Assembly: GCF_025370105.1 (NCBI RefSeq)
Contig: NZ_JANQBK010000004.1
Span: forward strand, 248,001-312,000
Reading direction: 5' to 3'
Origin: Sphingomonas hylomeconis
GTDB taxonomy: Bacteria > Pseudomonadota > Alphaproteobacteria > Sphingomonadales > Sphingomonadaceae
DNA: 64,000 nt
Below are positions 45,464 to 55,209 of this stretch, in pieces; position 1 is the stretch's first letter; every line of letters begins with the position of its first letter. Below the pieces are notes generated by a model, which was given only the letters and a program-made list of their open reading frames with translations, did not search any database and had not been told where the DNA came from. Made by a program: the position numbers and the translations under genes.

Positions 45464-46504
45464 TCAGCGCGTGAACGCGATGCCGATCCGGACGTGCCGA
45501 TCGCGCCGGTCGTAGCGGTCGAGCACCTCGCCGAAACCGCTAAAGCCCTGGCCGAACAGATAAATGCCAGGCAGGCCGAGCACGCCCAGCGGATAGGAGA
45601 CGAACAGTTCGCCGGCCCCCTTGCCGGTCCCCGGATTGCCGCGCAGCATGGCCGAAACCTTGATCCCGTCCTGCCGCCCGATCGAGCCGCTCAGCGCGCC
45701 ATAGCCCCAATAGCGATCGATATCCGGCGCCGCGCCCTTCGCGCCGACATAGAACCAGGCCTGCGGCGTCAGCGCGGCGCGCCAGCCCGCACCGAGCTCG
45801 AACGATTTGGTGACGCGCGCGGCCAGGCGGTTGACGTCGATCGAGCTGGCCGGCCCCGCGCCGTTCGAATCATGGCGATAGCCCACCCCCAGCAGCAGTG
45901 AATCGCCAAGCGGCAGATCGACGAGCGCTTCCGGGCTGTAGGTGGTCGGCCCGATCGGGCCCGACGACTGGTCGAGCGCCCACAACATGGTCTGCGTATA
46001 GGCCAGCATCAGCCGCGGCCCGTCGGCCCGGCCGAGCGCACGGAACGCGAAACTGAGCTGCAGCTTGCCGCCATCCTCCAGCCCGAACACGCCATAAGTC
46101 GGCTCGTGCGGGGCGAAGCGATCGAGCAGGCCGCGCGCTTCGCCGCGCGAGGCCAGCGTCACCGTCTCGCGCGGCGCGGCCGGAACAAGCGGCGCGGTGG
46201 CGGCGGCGACCGCCGCCCCGTGCGCCGCGAGCCGGTATTGCACCCGGGCGAATCCCCCCGCCTTGACGATCGCCGCCCCCTCGGGCGCGGCAATCAGCCG
46301 CAGCGGCGTGCCATCCCTGGCGGTCGTGTCGAGTTCCGCCGGGCCGGTCGCCGGCAGGTCGGCCGGCCCCTCATTGACCAGATAGACCGCGACTCCGTCC
46401 TGCTGCGCCGCCGCGGCCGATGCCGGCGGCTCGACCAGCGGGCGCAATTGCGCGGCGGCGGGGGTGGCGAGCGACGCGATGATCGCGAACGGGAGCATGC
46501 GCAT
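45464..46504 (-). CDS. pldA: Outer-membrane phospholipase A (PldA/OMPLA)
   Basis: 346 residues. A signal peptide (MLPFAIIASLATPAAAQ) precedes a ~100-residue N-terminal region and a C-terminal 12-strand barrel. The OMPLA active-site pattern is present: YRHDSNGAGPASSIDVNR holds the catalytic His and Ser (H-x-S) and the later Asn. It hydrolyses phospholipids in the outer membrane when lipid asymmetry is lost and dimerises with calcium. The ATG at 46504 is used; ATG 46525 with AGGCG upstream and 46498 are alternatives, and the signal peptide is intact in all. Confidence 0.88.
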   Translation of the reverse strand: MRMLPFAIIASLATPAAAQLRPLVEPPASAAAAQQDGVAVYLVNEGPADLPATGPAELDTTARDGTPLRLIAAPEGAAIVKAGGFARVQYRLAAHGAAVAAATAPLVPAAPRETVTLASRGEARGLLDRFAPHEPTYGVFGLEDGGKLQLSFAFRALGRADGPRLMLAYTQTMLWALDQSSGPIGPTTYSPEALVDLPLGDSLLLGVGYRHDSNGAGPASSIDVNRLAARVTKSFELGAGWRAALTPQAWFYVGAKGAAPDIDRYWGYGALSGSIGRQDGIKVSAMLRGNPGTGKGAGELFVSYPLGVLGLPGIYLFGQGFSGFGEVLDRYDRRDRHVRIGIAFTR

Positions 46505-46590
46505 GGCGCGATGATGGCAGTGCATTGTTACGCCTGCGAGTCGAAAAACACCCGCTGGCAACGCGCGCGCGCCATGGCTAGGCATAAGCG

Positions 46591-47373
46591 ATGCGCATCA
46601 CCGACACAGACATCGCCTTCGCCGCCCGCCTGGCCGACGCCGCCGGCGCCGCGATCCGCCCCTATTTCCGGGCCGCCCACGGGCTTGAGGCGAAGGACGA
46701 TTCGTCGCCCGTCACGCTCGCCGACCGCGCCGCCGAAGCGGCGATGCGCACGCTGATCGAACAGACCTATCCCGCCGATGCGATCATCGGCGAGGAATAT
46801 GGCGTCAAGGAGGGCACGTCGGGCCGCGCCTGGGTGCTCGATCCGATCGATGGCACGCGCGCCTTCATCTCCGGCCGCCCGATCTTCGGCACGCTGGTCG
46901 CGCTGATGGTCGAGGGCTGGCCGATGCTCGGCGTGATCGATCAGCCGATCCTCAAGGAACGCTGGCTCGGCGCGGTCGGCAAGCCGACCCTGTTCAACGG
47001 CCAGCCGGCGGTCACCCGGCGCTGCCCCGATCTCGCTAAGGCGTTGCTCGGCACCACCTCGCCCGCGCTGTTCGACGATCACCAATTGCACGCCTTCGAG
47101 CATCTCGATGCCGCGACGATGAGCACGGTGCTGGGCGGCGACTGCTACAATTACGGCTGCGTGGCGAGCGGCTGGCTCGACGTGGTGGTCGAGGCCAATC
47201 TCAAGATCCACGATTTCGCCGCTTTGGTGCCGGTGGTCGAGGGCGCCGGCGGCCGCATGTGCGACTGGGCCGGCGACCCGCTCACCGCCGACAGCGTGGG
47301 CGAAGTGATCGCCGCCGGCGATCCTGCGCGGATCGAGGAAATCATCGAAGCGCTGGAGTGTCGCGGACACTGA
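46591..47373 (+). CDS. hisN: Histidinol-phosphatase, inositol-monophosphatase type
   Basis: 260 residues. Metal-binding motifs of the inositol-monophosphatase fold are in order: AIIGEEYG (E near residue 69), WVLDPIDGTRAFISG with DPIDGT (about residues 86-91), and NLKIHDFAALVPVVEGAGG near 206-224. In alphaproteobacteria this type supplies the histidinol-phosphate phosphatase step of histidine biosynthesis; inositol-phosphate activity cannot be excluded. It is divergent from pldA and convergent with asmA across repeat copy B. Confidence 0.85.
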   Translation: MRITDTDIAFAARLADAAGAAIRPYFRAAHGLEAKDDSSPVTLADRAAEAAMRTLIEQTYPADAIIGEEYGVKEGTSGRAWVLDPIDGTRAFISGRPIFGTLVALMVEGWPMLGVIDQPILKERWLGAVGKPTLFNGQPAVTRRCPDLAKALLGTTSPALFDDHQLHAFEHLDAATMSTVLGGDCYNYGCVASGWLDVVVEANLKIHDFAALVPVVEGAGGRMCDWAGDPLTADSVGEVIAAGDPARIEEIIEALECRGH

Positions 47374-47391
47374 ACCACTACGCCCCCATCC

Positions 47392-47495
47392 TCACCCCGG
47401 ACTTGGTCCGGGGTCCACCGGGCCGCATGCGCGGCGCTTTTGATACGTCTGGGTGAGGAAGCCGCTTGGTGGACCCCGGACCAGGTCCGGGGTGA
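47392..47495. repeat. Intergenic paired-arm inverted repeat, copy B
   Basis: Arms at 47392-47419 and 47468-47495 match as reverse complements at 27 of 28 positions around a 48-base loop. Each arm holds its own palindrome (CCGGACC/GGTCCGG). The outer ends are TCACCCCGG/CCGGGGTGA and the inner ends GGTCCACC/GGTGGACC. It lies between the convergent hisN and asmA genes. Confidence 0.8.
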
Positions 47496-47531
47496 CTGAG
47501 TGTTGGCACCCAGGCGGCCCGTCCACCAGCC

Positions 47532-49703
47532 TCAGAAGATCCCCAGGAACTTCTTCTTCTGGCCCTTGCGCTCGTCCTTGCTCTTCTTGCCGTCCTCGGC
47601 CTTGGCGGTCGTGCCGCGGCCGACATCGTCGCGCGGCTTGCCGTCCTTGGTCAGCTGGCGCTTGGCGGTCGCGCCGGCCAGCACCGGGCCGCACGCCGCG
47701 CCCTCGGCATCGCCGACATCGACGAACGCCAGGATTCCGGCCAGCGGCGTGGCGACCAGGCTTAGCCCCAGTCCGGCCCCGGCGCGGGCGAGCAGCTGCT
47801 CGCTGACCACGCTGATCCCGGGTTTGGCGAAATAGCCGTTGATCCCGACCGGCGACTGGCCGGCGAACACGCTGAACTTCTTGCTGTCGGCGCGGAAGGC
47901 GAGATCGAGCGCCTCGTTCTTGAAGCTGAATCCGCCGCGCCCGAGCATCACGTTCTTGCGCGTATCGATCAGGATCGGGTCGGCCGCGGCGATGCCGTTG
48001 CGCACGGTGAAGCCGATCAGCCCGCAATTGATCTGCACCGGCTCCTTCAATTTCCCCTGGAACAGGCGCTGCGCATAGGTGCCGACATCCAGTTCGGAGA
48101 GCTGGATGTTGCGCGCCCAGAAGCTGCCCTGCGGCAGGATGATCGCGATCCGGCCGTTCGACGTGCTGAGCGAATCATGCACCGTATCGCCGCGCCCGAC
48201 CAGCTTGACGCGCGCCTTCACCGTGCCGGTCGTGCCCGCTTCCTCGACGCCCCAGCCGGCGAGCAAAACGCCCATCGGCGTCGGTGCGAGGCGGATGTCG
48301 TAATCGGTCAGCGCCGGGCGGCGGCGCGTGTCGACCGTCACGTCGGCGGCGACCTTGCCGCGCGCCATCGTCATGGTCAGTGGCGACAGCGTCAGCACCG
48401 CATCCTTGAGCTTCAGCGTCAGCGCGATGTTCGAGATCGGGATCGCGCGCGAGCGCAGCTGCGCGGCGCGATAGGTGACGTCGGCATCGAACGCGCGCAT
48501 CGCCGCGACGTTGAGCGGCGCATCGGGCAGCACGCGCGCCGGTGCGGCGCCGGTCGCCGCCGCCGCAGCGACCGCGCCGCGCGCCGCGACGATATCGGGA
48601 TTGTAGCCGATGAACGGCGCGACATCGACGATATCCAGCCGCCGCGTGGTCAGCGTCGCATCGATATGCACCTTGGGTTCGCGCTGGCTGACGGTGAAGC
48701 GCCCGGCGATGTCGCTGTCGCCGAACCGGCCCGTCAGCCCGGTGAACTTATAGTCGATCCCCGATTTCACCACTTGCGCACGCAGCCGATAGGCGCGCGT
48801 GTCGGGCGTCAGCACGCCCAGGATGGCGAGCAGTTCGGCGACGTTGCGGCCGCGCGCGGTGACCGCCAGCGGCACGTTCTCGATCTCGGCGACGCTCGGC
48901 AGCGTGCCGCTCATGTCGATCTGGTTGCGCCCGGCAAAGGCGCGCAGCACCAGCTTGTTGGCGCCGCGCGCGGCGGTCTCGTTGGGCGAGAGCAAGGCGC
49001 CGGTCAGCCGGAACGGGGTGCCGCGCACCACGCCCTTGCCGGTAAAGTGCACCGCATCCTCGATCCGCGTGGCGCGCGACTTGATCGTCTCGAACGCCAG
49101 AGTGGTATCGAGCTGCAAGCGGGTATCGAGATAGCGCAGCGTCGTGCCGGCAACCGTGGCGCGGCCGATCAGCGGCAGTTCGAACGGCTTGCCGCCCTTT
49201 TCGTCGCTGAACGTCCAGGTGTTGCGGTCGTGCGCCTTGTTCCATTCCAGGTCGATCGTGGCATCACTGAGCTCCAGCCAGTGCAGCCTTCGGCGCCCGA
49301 ACAGCAGCGATAGCGGCGCGATTCGCGTATCGATCTTCTTCGCCTCGAACAGGTTCGGCTTCTCCGCCCAGCCGGGGTTCGACAGCGTCGCCCCCTCGGC
49401 CAGCAGCTTGATGTCGAATGGCGCGAAATAGAGCTGGAAATCGCCCCGTACGGTCACTTTCCGGTGCGTGAGCCCGCCGACGATATTCTCGAACGGGTGC
49501 TTCAGGAAGCGCCCCTTGGTGATGAACAGGATCGCCCAGACGGCGAAGATGGCGATCGCCAGCCACAGCAGGACGCGCTTGATCCAGCCCCATGGCGTAT
49601 ATTTGCCGTAGCGGCGCCGGTGCCAGGGCGCGGCGGGCGGCGGCGGCGTGGAGTCGGATGCCGGCGCAGGCGGGGTCGTTACAGGTGTCTCGAGCTCTGC
49701 CAT
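47532..49703 (-). CDS. AsmA family inner-membrane protein
   Basis: 723 residues. A proline-rich N-terminal tail (1-30) and one membrane helix (about 41-60, RVLLWLAIAIFAVWAILFIT) precede a long periplasmic beta-rich domain with the AsmA signatures (LHWLELSDATIDLEWN, and LDVGTYAQRLFQGKLKEPVQINCGLIGF with GNGIAAADPILIDTRKNVMLGRGG near the C-terminus). The last 30 residues are lysine-rich (GKKSKDERKGQKKKFLGIF). AsmA/YhdP-type proteins are thought to carry lipids to the outer membrane. The ATG at 49703 is followed by a divergent L35 gene 173 bases away. Confidence 0.85.
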   Translation of the reverse strand: MAELETPVTTPPAPASDSTPPPPAAPWHRRRYGKYTPWGWIKRVLLWLAIAIFAVWAILFITKGRFLKHPFENIVGGLTHRKVTVRGDFQLYFAPFDIKLLAEGATLSNPGWAEKPNLFEAKKIDTRIAPLSLLFGRRRLHWLELSDATIDLEWNKAHDRNTWTFSDEKGGKPFELPLIGRATVAGTTLRYLDTRLQLDTTLAFETIKSRATRIEDAVHFTGKGVVRGTPFRLTGALLSPNETAARGANKLVLRAFAGRNQIDMSGTLPSVAEIENVPLAVTARGRNVAELLAILGVLTPDTRAYRLRAQVVKSGIDYKFTGLTGRFGDSDIAGRFTVSQREPKVHIDATLTTRRLDIVDVAPFIGYNPDIVAARGAVAAAAATGAAPARVLPDAPLNVAAMRAFDADVTYRAAQLRSRAIPISNIALTLKLKDAVLTLSPLTMTMARGKVAADVTVDTRRRPALTDYDIRLAPTPMGVLLAGWGVEEAGTTGTVKARVKLVGRGDTVHDSLSTSNGRIAIILPQGSFWARNIQLSELDVGTYAQRLFQGKLKEPVQINCGLIGFTVRNGIAAADPILIDTRKNVMLGRGGFSFKNEALDLAFRADSKKFSVFAGQSPVGINGYFAKPGISVVSEQLLARAGAGLGLSLVATPLAGILAFVDVGDAEGAACGPVLAGATAKRQLTKDGKPRDDVGRGTTAKAEDGKKSKDERKGQKKKFLGIF

Positions 49704-49802
49704 GAGGCGTGCAACCGGCGACGAAAGTGAATCGTTCCCCCACCCGGCTTGGCGCCTTGCAATTCCGCCACGCGCCGGTTATGCGCCCCGCTCTTCCGCG
49801 AG

Positions 49803-49808
49803 TATAGA
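49803..49808 (+). promoter_or_regulatory. Candidate -10 of the rpmI-rplT promoter
   Basis: TATAGA lies 69 bases before the rpmI ATG in the divergent gap with asmA, with a weak TTATGC -35 at 49779-49784 (18-base spacer). Reported as a candidate only. Confidence 0.3.
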
Positions 49809-49876
49809 GGAACTGCCCGGCCGGTATGGGCTGCCGTGGCCGTTCATAAACGCTCCGCGAAACTGAAAGGACGAAA

Positions 49877-50080
49877 ATGCCCAAACTCAAGACCAAGAGC
49901 GGCGTCAAAAAACGCTTCAAGCTCACTGCCACCGGCCTGCTGAAGCACGGCGTCGCCGGCAAGCGTCACCGCCTGCTGCACCACAATGGCAAGTATATCC
50001 GCCAGAATCGCGGCATGAAAGTGCTGTCCAAGGCCGATACGGCAACCGTTAAGGCGTGGGCGCCTTACGGTCTCGGCTGA
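49877..50080 (+). CDS. rpmI: 50S ribosomal protein L35
   Basis: 67 residues, MPKLKTKSGVKKRFKLTATG at the start and KVLSKADTATVKAW near the end, the standard L35 sequence. An AAAGGA ribosome-binding site precedes the ATG. It is followed 17 bases later by rplT. infC, often the first gene of this operon, is not in the window. Confidence 0.97.
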   Translation: MPKLKTKSGVKKRFKLTATGLLKHGVAGKRHRLLHHNGKYIRQNRGMKVLSKADTATVKAWAPYGLG

Positions 50081-50097
50081 GCGGAAAGGAATAAAGA

Positions 50098-50463
50098 ATG
50101 GCACGCGTCAAACGGGGTGTAACCACCCACGCCAAGCACAAGAAGATTCTCTCGCAGGCAAAGGGCTATTACGGCCGCCGCAAGAACACGATCCGCATCG
50201 CGCGGCAGGCGGTCGAAAAGGCCGGCCAGTACGCCTATCGCGATCGCAAGGTTAAGAAGCGCTCGTTCCGCGCACTGTGGATCCAGCGCATCAACGCTGC
50301 CGTCCGCATGGAAGGCCTGACCTACGGCACGTTCATGCACGGCGTGAAGCTGGCCGGGATCGAACTCGACCGCAAGGTCATGGCCGATCTCGCGATGCAT
50401 GAGGCTGCTGCGTTTAGCGCCATCATCGCGCAGGCGAAGGCGGCTTTGCCCCAGGCCGCCTAA
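50098..50463 (+). CDS. rplT: 50S ribosomal protein L20
   Basis: 121 residues. [29 protein letters not shown] at the start and the [11 protein letters not shown] segment are L20 signatures. L20 binds 23S rRNA early in 50S assembly and in some bacteria represses its own operon. An AAAGGA site precedes the ATG. A terminator (50491-50524) and a repeat half-copy separate it from pheS. Confidence 0.97.
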   Translation: MARVKRGVTTHAKHKKILSQAKGYYGRRKNTIRIARQAVEKAGQYAYRDRKVKKRSFRALWIQRINAAVRMEGLTYGTFMHGVKLAGIELDRKVMADLAMHEAAAFSAIIAQAKAALPQAA

Positions 50464-50490
50464 GAGCGACCTGCGAGTAAGCGACATGAG

Positions 50491-50524
50491 GGGCGCGGGT
50501 GGTCTAGGCCACCCGCGCCCTTTT
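50491..50524 (+). terminator. Intrinsic terminator of rpmI-rplT
   Basis: Stem GGGCGCGGGTGG (50491-50502) pairs perfectly with CCACCCGCGCCC (50509-50520) over a six-base loop, followed by four T residues (50521-50524). It begins 27 bases after the rplT stop. The short T-run suggests partial read-through to pheS. Confidence 0.8.
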
Positions 50525-50535
50525 CGTTATCGGCA

Positions 50536-50562
50536 GGATCCCCGCCCCCCGCGGGGATGACG
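50536..50562. repeat. Single-hairpin half of the intergenic repeat family, copy D
   Basis: ATCCCCGC (50538-50545) and GCGGGGAT (50551-50558) form an inverted repeat, flanked by GG and GACGG. In reverse complement this reads GTCATCCCCGC...GCGGGGATCC, the same outline as one arm of copies A-C. It lies between rplT and pheS and only one arm is present. Confidence 0.6.
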
Positions 50563-50576
50563 GAGTAAGCAGTACC

Positions 50577-51716
50577 GTGACCGAGCAACCCATCGATATC
50601 GAGCAGCTGCAGACGGACCTCGTCGCGGCGATCCAGACCGCCGCCGGGCTCGACGCGCTGGAGGCGTGCCGCGTGCACGCGCTGGGCAAGGCCGGCGCGG
50701 TCACCACGTTGCTCAAGACGCTCGGCAAGATGTCGCCCGAGGAACGGCTGGTGCAGGGGCCGCGCATCCAGGGCCTGCGCGAGACGGTCGCGACCGCGAT
50801 CGCCGACCGCAAGGGCGCGCTGGAACGTGCCGCGCTCGACGCCCGCCTCGCGAGCGAGACGATCGACATGACGCTCCCCGCCGACCTGCCCCCCGCCGGC
50901 ACGATCCACCCGGTGAGCCAGGTGATGGACGAACTGGCGGAGATCTTCGCCGATCTCGGCTTCGCGGTGGCCACCGGCCCCGAGATCGAGGACGACTGGC
51001 ACAATTTCAGCGCGCTCAACATTCCCGAGACGCATCCCGCACGCGCGATGCAGGATACCTTTTATCTCGATCCGAACAGCACTGAACGTACAGTTATAGA
51101 TGAATGGGCGGCGGCCCCGCCGATGGTGCTGCGCACCCACACCTCCCCGGTGCAGATCCGCACGATGGTCGAGGTCGCGCGCCGCTCGTCGGGTGCCGGC
51201 GAGCCGATCCGCATCATCGCGCCGGGCCGCGTCTACCGCTCCGACTGGGATGCCACGCACACCCCGATGTTCCACCAGATCGAGGGGCTGGTGATCGACA
51301 AGGGGATCACGCTCGGCCATCTCAAATGGACGCTCGAGACGTTCCTGCGCGCCTTTTTCGAGCGCGACGATGTCGTGCTGCGGCTGCGCCCGAGCTATTT
51401 CCCGTTCACCGAGCCCTCCGCCGAGGTCGATGTCGGCTTCAGCCTGGAGAAGGGCAAGCGCGTGATCGGCGGGTCCGACGGCTGGATGGAAGTGCTCGGC
51501 TCCGGCATGGTCCATCGCAAGGTGATCGAGGCATGCGGGCTCGATCCGAACGAGTGGCAGGGCTTCGCGTTCGGCTGCGGGATCGATCGCCTGGCGATGC
51601 TAAAATACGGCATCGACGATCTGCGTCCGGTGTTCGAAAGCGACGTTCGCTGGCTGAAGCATTACGGCTTCTCCGCGCTCGACGTCCCCACTCTGTCCGG
51701 CGGAGTCGGCGCATGA
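50577..51716 (+). CDS. pheS: Phenylalanyl-tRNA synthetase alpha subunit
   Basis: 379 residues. The class II catalytic core contains [38 protein letters not shown] (motif 2 region), [16 protein letters not shown] TSPVQ at about residue 193, and [15 protein letters not shown] near the C-terminus. It starts at GTG 50577. It acylates tRNA-Phe as an alpha2-beta2 enzyme with PheT, whose ATG overlaps its stop by four bases. Confidence 0.97.
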   Translation: MTEQPIDIEQLQTDLVAAIQTAAGLDALEACRVHALGKAGAVTTLLKTLGKMSPEERLVQGPRIQGLRETVATAIADRKGALERAALDARLASETIDMTLPADLPPAGTIHPVSQVMDELAEIFADLGFAVATGPEIEDDWHNFSALNIPETHPARAMQDTFYLDPNSTERTVIDEWAAAPPMVLRTHTSPVQIRTMVEVARRSSGAGEPIRIIAPGRVYRSDWDATHTPMFHQIEGLVIDKGITLGHLKWTLETFLRAFFERDDVVLRLRPSYFPFTEPSAEVDVGFSLEKGKRVIGGSDGWMEVLGSGMVHRKVIEACGLDPNEWQGFAFGCGIDRLAMLKYGIDDLRPVFESDVRWLKHYGFSALDVPTLSGGVGA

Positions 51717-54076
51717 AATTCACCCTCGATTGGCTCCGCCAGCATCTCGACACGACCGCCAGCCTCGACGAGATCGTCGACACGCTGACGCGCATCGGCC
51801 TCGAAGTCGAAGGCGTGGAGAATCCGGGCGAAAAGCTCGCCGCGTTCAAGGTCGCGCGTGTGCTCAGCGCCGAGCGCCACCCGCAGGCGGACAAGTTGCA
51901 GATCCTCTCGGTCGATGCCGGGGACGGCCCGATGCAGGTCGTGTGCGGCGCGCCCAACGCGCGCGCCGGCCTGGTCGGCGTGTTCGGCGCGCCCGGCGCG
52001 TACGTGCCCGGCAGCGACATCACCTTGAAGGTCGCCGAGATCCGCGGTGTCGTGTCCAACGGCATGATGTGTTCGACCCGCGAGCTCGAACTCGGCGAGG
52101 ATCATGACGGCATCATCGAGCTGCCCGCGGATGCGCCGGTCGGCACGTCGTACCCCGATTATGCCGGCCTGACCGATCCGGTGATCGACGTCAGCATCAC
52201 GCCCAACAAGCAGGATTGCATGGGCGTCTACGGCATTGCGCGAGATTTGGCCGCGGCGGGCTTGGGCACGCTCAAGCCGCTGGCCATCACCCCCGTCGTC
52301 GGCGACGGCCCCGGACCCGACGTCCGCAGCGACGATCCCGACGGCTGCCCGGCCTTCTACGGCCAGTCCGTCAGCGGCGTCACCAACGGCGAGGCCCCCG
52401 AATGGATGCGCCGCCGCCTCGCCGCGATCGGCCAGAAGCCGATCTCCGCCTTGGTCGACATCACCAATTACGTGATGATCGATCTCGGCCGCCCCTTGCA
52501 CGTCTATGACCGCGCCACGCTCAGCGGCGGCCTTGTCGCGCGCAAGGCGCAGCCCGGCGAACAGGTGCTCGCGCTCAACGGCAAGACCTATACGCTCGCC
52601 GAGATGATGACGGTGATCGCCGACGACGCGCAGGTCCACGATATCGGCGGCATCATGGGCGGCGAACATTCCGGCGTGTCGGAGAGCACCACCGACGTGC
52701 TGATCGAATGCGCCTATTTCGATCCCGACGCGATCGCCCGCACCGGGCAGAAGCTGGGTCTCACCAGCGACGCGCGCCAGCGCTTCGAACGCGGCGTCGA
52801 TCCCGCGTTCCTCGATACCGGCCTGGCGATCGCCACGCGGCTGGTGCTTGACCTCTGCGGCGGCACTGCCAGCCAGGTGACGCGCGCCGGCACCCCGCCG
52901 GTTGCGCCGCGCAACGTGTCCTACGACCCCGCGCTCGCCGAAACGCTCGGCGGCCTCGCCATCCCGCCCGCGCGCCAGCAGGAGATTCTCGAACGGCTCG
53001 GCTTCACGGTCGATGCCGACTGGTCGGTGACGATCCCGAGCTGGCGGCGCGACGTCGACGGCCCGGCCGATCTGGTCGAGGAAGTGATCCGCATCGAGGG
53101 GATCGACAACGTCCCCTCCACCCCGCTCCCCCGCCAGCCCGGCGTGGCCAAGCCCACCGCCACGCCCGAGCAGAAGCTCGAACGCCGCGTGCGCCGCGCC
53201 GCCGCGGCGCGCGGGCTCGACGAATCGGTCACCTGGAGCTTCCTGTCCGAGGCGCAGGCCGCGCCGTTCGGCGGCGGCGCCTGGACGCTCGCCAACCCGA
53301 TCAGCGAAGAGCTGAAGGTGATGCGCCCGTCGCTGCTGCCCGGCCTGCTCTCGGCCGCCGAACGCAACCTCAAGCGCGGCGCGACCAGCGTACGTCTGTT
53401 CGAGCTCGGCCGCCGCTATCTCGCCGACAAGGAGCGCGCGACCCTGGGCGTCGTGCTTGCCGGTGCATTGCGCCCGCGCGGCTGGCGCGGTGGCAAGGCG
53501 ATGAGCGCGGACGCGTTCGACGCAAAGGCAGAGGCGCTCGCCCTGCTCGCCGCCGCCGGCGCGCCGGTCGACAATCTGCAGGTGATGGGGGACGCCGGGG
53601 ACGCCTGGCATCCCGGCCAGTCCGCCACGTTGCGGCTCGGCCCCAAGACGGTGCTCGCCGCCTTCGGCATGGTCCATCCGAGCGTGCTCAAGGCGTTCGA
53701 CCTCGACGGCCCCGTCGCCGCGGTCGAACTCTATCTCGATGCGATCCCGCCCAAGCGCGCCACCGGCTTCATGCGTGCCGCCTATACGCCGCCCGCGCTG
53801 CAGGCGGTGACGCGCGATTTCGCCTTCCTGGTGCCGGCCGATCTGGCGGCGGATGCGCTGGTGCGCGCGGCGAAGGGCGCGGACAAGGCGGTGATCACCG
53901 GCGCGCGCTTGTTCGACCTGTTCACCGGCGCCGGCGTCGAGGAAGGCAAGAAGAGCCTCGCCATCGAAGTCACGCTGCAGCCGACCGCCAAGAGCTTCAC
54001 CGATGCCGAACTCAAAGCGATCGCCGACAAGGTGGTGGCGGCGGCAGCAAAGCTCGGCGCGACGCTGAGGGGCTGA
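51713..54076 (+). CDS. pheT: Phenylalanyl-tRNA synthetase beta subunit
   Basis: 787 residues. N-terminal B1 domain ([20 protein letters not shown]), a tRNA-binding OB domain (residues about 40-150, [19 protein letters not shown]), B3/B4 domain with the editing pocket ([20 protein letters not shown]), B5 domain ([20 protein letters not shown]) and the C-terminal anticodon-binding FDX-ACB domain. Start is the ATG at 51713 overlapping the pheS stop; the upstream frame from 51104 lies inside pheS. Confidence 0.97.
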   Translation: MKFTLDWLRQHLDTTASLDEIVDTLTRIGLEVEGVENPGEKLAAFKVARVLSAERHPQADKLQILSVDAGDGPMQVVCGAPNARAGLVGVFGAPGAYVPGSDITLKVAEIRGVVSNGMMCSTRELELGEDHDGIIELPADAPVGTSYPDYAGLTDPVIDVSITPNKQDCMGVYGIARDLAAAGLGTLKPLAITPVVGDGPGPDVRSDDPDGCPAFYGQSVSGVTNGEAPEWMRRRLAAIGQKPISALVDITNYVMIDLGRPLHVYDRATLSGGLVARKAQPGEQVLALNGKTYTLAEMMTVIADDAQVHDIGGIMGGEHSGVSESTTDVLIECAYFDPDAIARTGQKLGLTSDARQRFERGVDPAFLDTGLAIATRLVLDLCGGTASQVTRAGTPPVAPRNVSYDPALAETLGGLAIPPARQQEILERLGFTVDADWSVTIPSWRRDVDGPADLVEEVIRIEGIDNVPSTPLPRQPGVAKPTATPEQKLERRVRRAAAARGLDESVTWSFLSEAQAAPFGGGAWTLANPISEELKVMRPSLLPGLLSAAERNLKRGATSVRLFELGRRYLADKERATLGVVLAGALRPRGWRGGKAMSADAFDAKAEALALLAAAGAPVDNLQVMGDAGDAWHPGQSATLRLGPKTVLAAFGMVHPSVLKAFDLDGPVAAVELYLDAIPPKRATGFMRAAYTPPALQAVTRDFAFLVPADLAADALVRAAKGADKAVITGARLFDLFTGAGVEEGKKSLAIEVTLQPTAKSFTDAELKAIADKVVAAAAKLGATLRG

Positions 54077-54148
54077 CGCGCTCACCCCTGCCCCCCGGCG
54101 CCCGCTCCCGGCGCGCGCCGGGGCGCCGGCCGTTTCGCGCGCCGCGCG

Positions 54149-54961
54149 CTATCCCTCGACCCGCAACAGCCCGAGCGCGATGCCCCGCCACGCGGCGGTG
54201 CCCCATAGCAGGTGGGTGGGGATGGCGAGCGCCAGCTGCACGGCGAAATACAACAGATAGGCGTGGTGGATCCGCCCTAGGCGGTAGAGATCCCAGAGGA
54301 ACAGCGGCGCGATCAGCAGCAGCGGCCATAGGTCGGCGGTCAGCGGATTTCCCGGCATCGTGCTCGGCAGCCACTGGATGCGATCGGTCGCTGCGGGCAG
54401 CGCGGTCGCGGTGCCGAGGATCATGAGCCGCTTGTGAAGCGACGGACGGCTGCGCCGTACCGCCAGGCCGATGCCGATCAGCAAGGGGAAGGCGATGCCG
54501 ATCCGTAGCTGGAGCAGCATGATGTCGAGCACGATGGCGAGCACCGGACGCAACTGCGCCGCCACCGCCGGTGGGCCATGCAGGACGCCGTCTGCGATCG
54601 GCCGGTCCATCGCCGGAATGAGTGCGAAGCCGGCGATCACCAGCGCCGGGGCGAGCACGAAGGCTGCCAGCCCCAGCTGCATGTGCAGCGTGCGACGCGC
54701 CGTCGCCATCAGCGTCGTCTGCGCCATGAGCACGAGCAGCCAGCTGCCCATGAGCAGGGCGTGGATGTGCAGTATCGCGGGAAAGGGCGGCCGGTGGCCG
54801 ATCCGTACTGCTTCCATCTTGGCAAGCGAATCGGGCACGAAGCCGATGAGCACTACGACGATGAACAGGCCGGCACTGAAAGCATAAATCCAGCGATCGA
54901 CGATTGCTACGAAAGTTGCAGATCCAGAACCCCCAAGGCGCTCCCCAGTCAGTGTCGCCAT
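54149..54961 (-). CDS. Polytopic membrane protein of unknown family
   Basis: 270 residues with about seven hydrophobic segments. Histidines occur in the second pair (FPAILHIHALLMGSWLLVL) and near residue 175 (SLHKRLMILG), which could bind heme or metal, as in some membrane redox proteins, but this is speculation. The ATG at 54961 is well placed behind GGAGGGGG; a TTG at 54973 is the alternative. It is convergent with pheT and divergent from the aldose-1-epimerase gene. Confidence 0.65.
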   Translation of the reverse strand: MATLTGERLGGSGSATFVAIVDRWIYAFSAGLFIVVVLIGFVPDSLAKMEAVRIGHRPPFPAILHIHALLMGSWLLVLMAQTTLMATARRTLHMQLGLAAFVLAPALVIAGFALIPAMDRPIADGVLHGPPAVAAQLRPVLAIVLDIMLLQLRIGIAFPLLIGIGLAVRRSRPSLHKRLMILGTATALPAATDRIQWLPSTMPGNPLTADLWPLLLIAPLFLWDLYRLGRIHHAYLLYFAVQLALAIPTHLLWGTAAWRGIALGLLRVEG

Positions 54962-55032
54962 ATCCCCCTCCAACGACAGCGAACACCGTCGGCATATCGC
55001 AGGACGGCCGATTCTTCAACTGACCTATGGAC

Positions 55033-55068
55033 AACTATGCTATCACGATGCTTTCGGGTGGCATAGTT
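55033..55068. promoter_or_regulatory. 8-base inverted repeat, operator candidate
   Basis: AACTATGC (55033-55040) and GCATAGTT (55061-55068) form perfect arms over a 20-base spacer, in the AT-richer gap between the membrane-protein gene (start 54961) and the aldose-1-epimerase gene (start 55210). It could bind a dimeric regulator of either promoter. No regulator is nearby. Confidence 0.4.
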
Positions 55069-55209
55069 TACTGTGCCGTTATTGAGCGATGCGTAGCCAT
55101 ATACGCCAACGCTGGAAGCGCGCCCCGCGGCCGCGCGCGTCGACAGGCGTACGCTGACCGGCTCAAAACGGCCATTCCTTCCGCCCCCATCCCCCGCTAC
55201 GGAAGCGCC

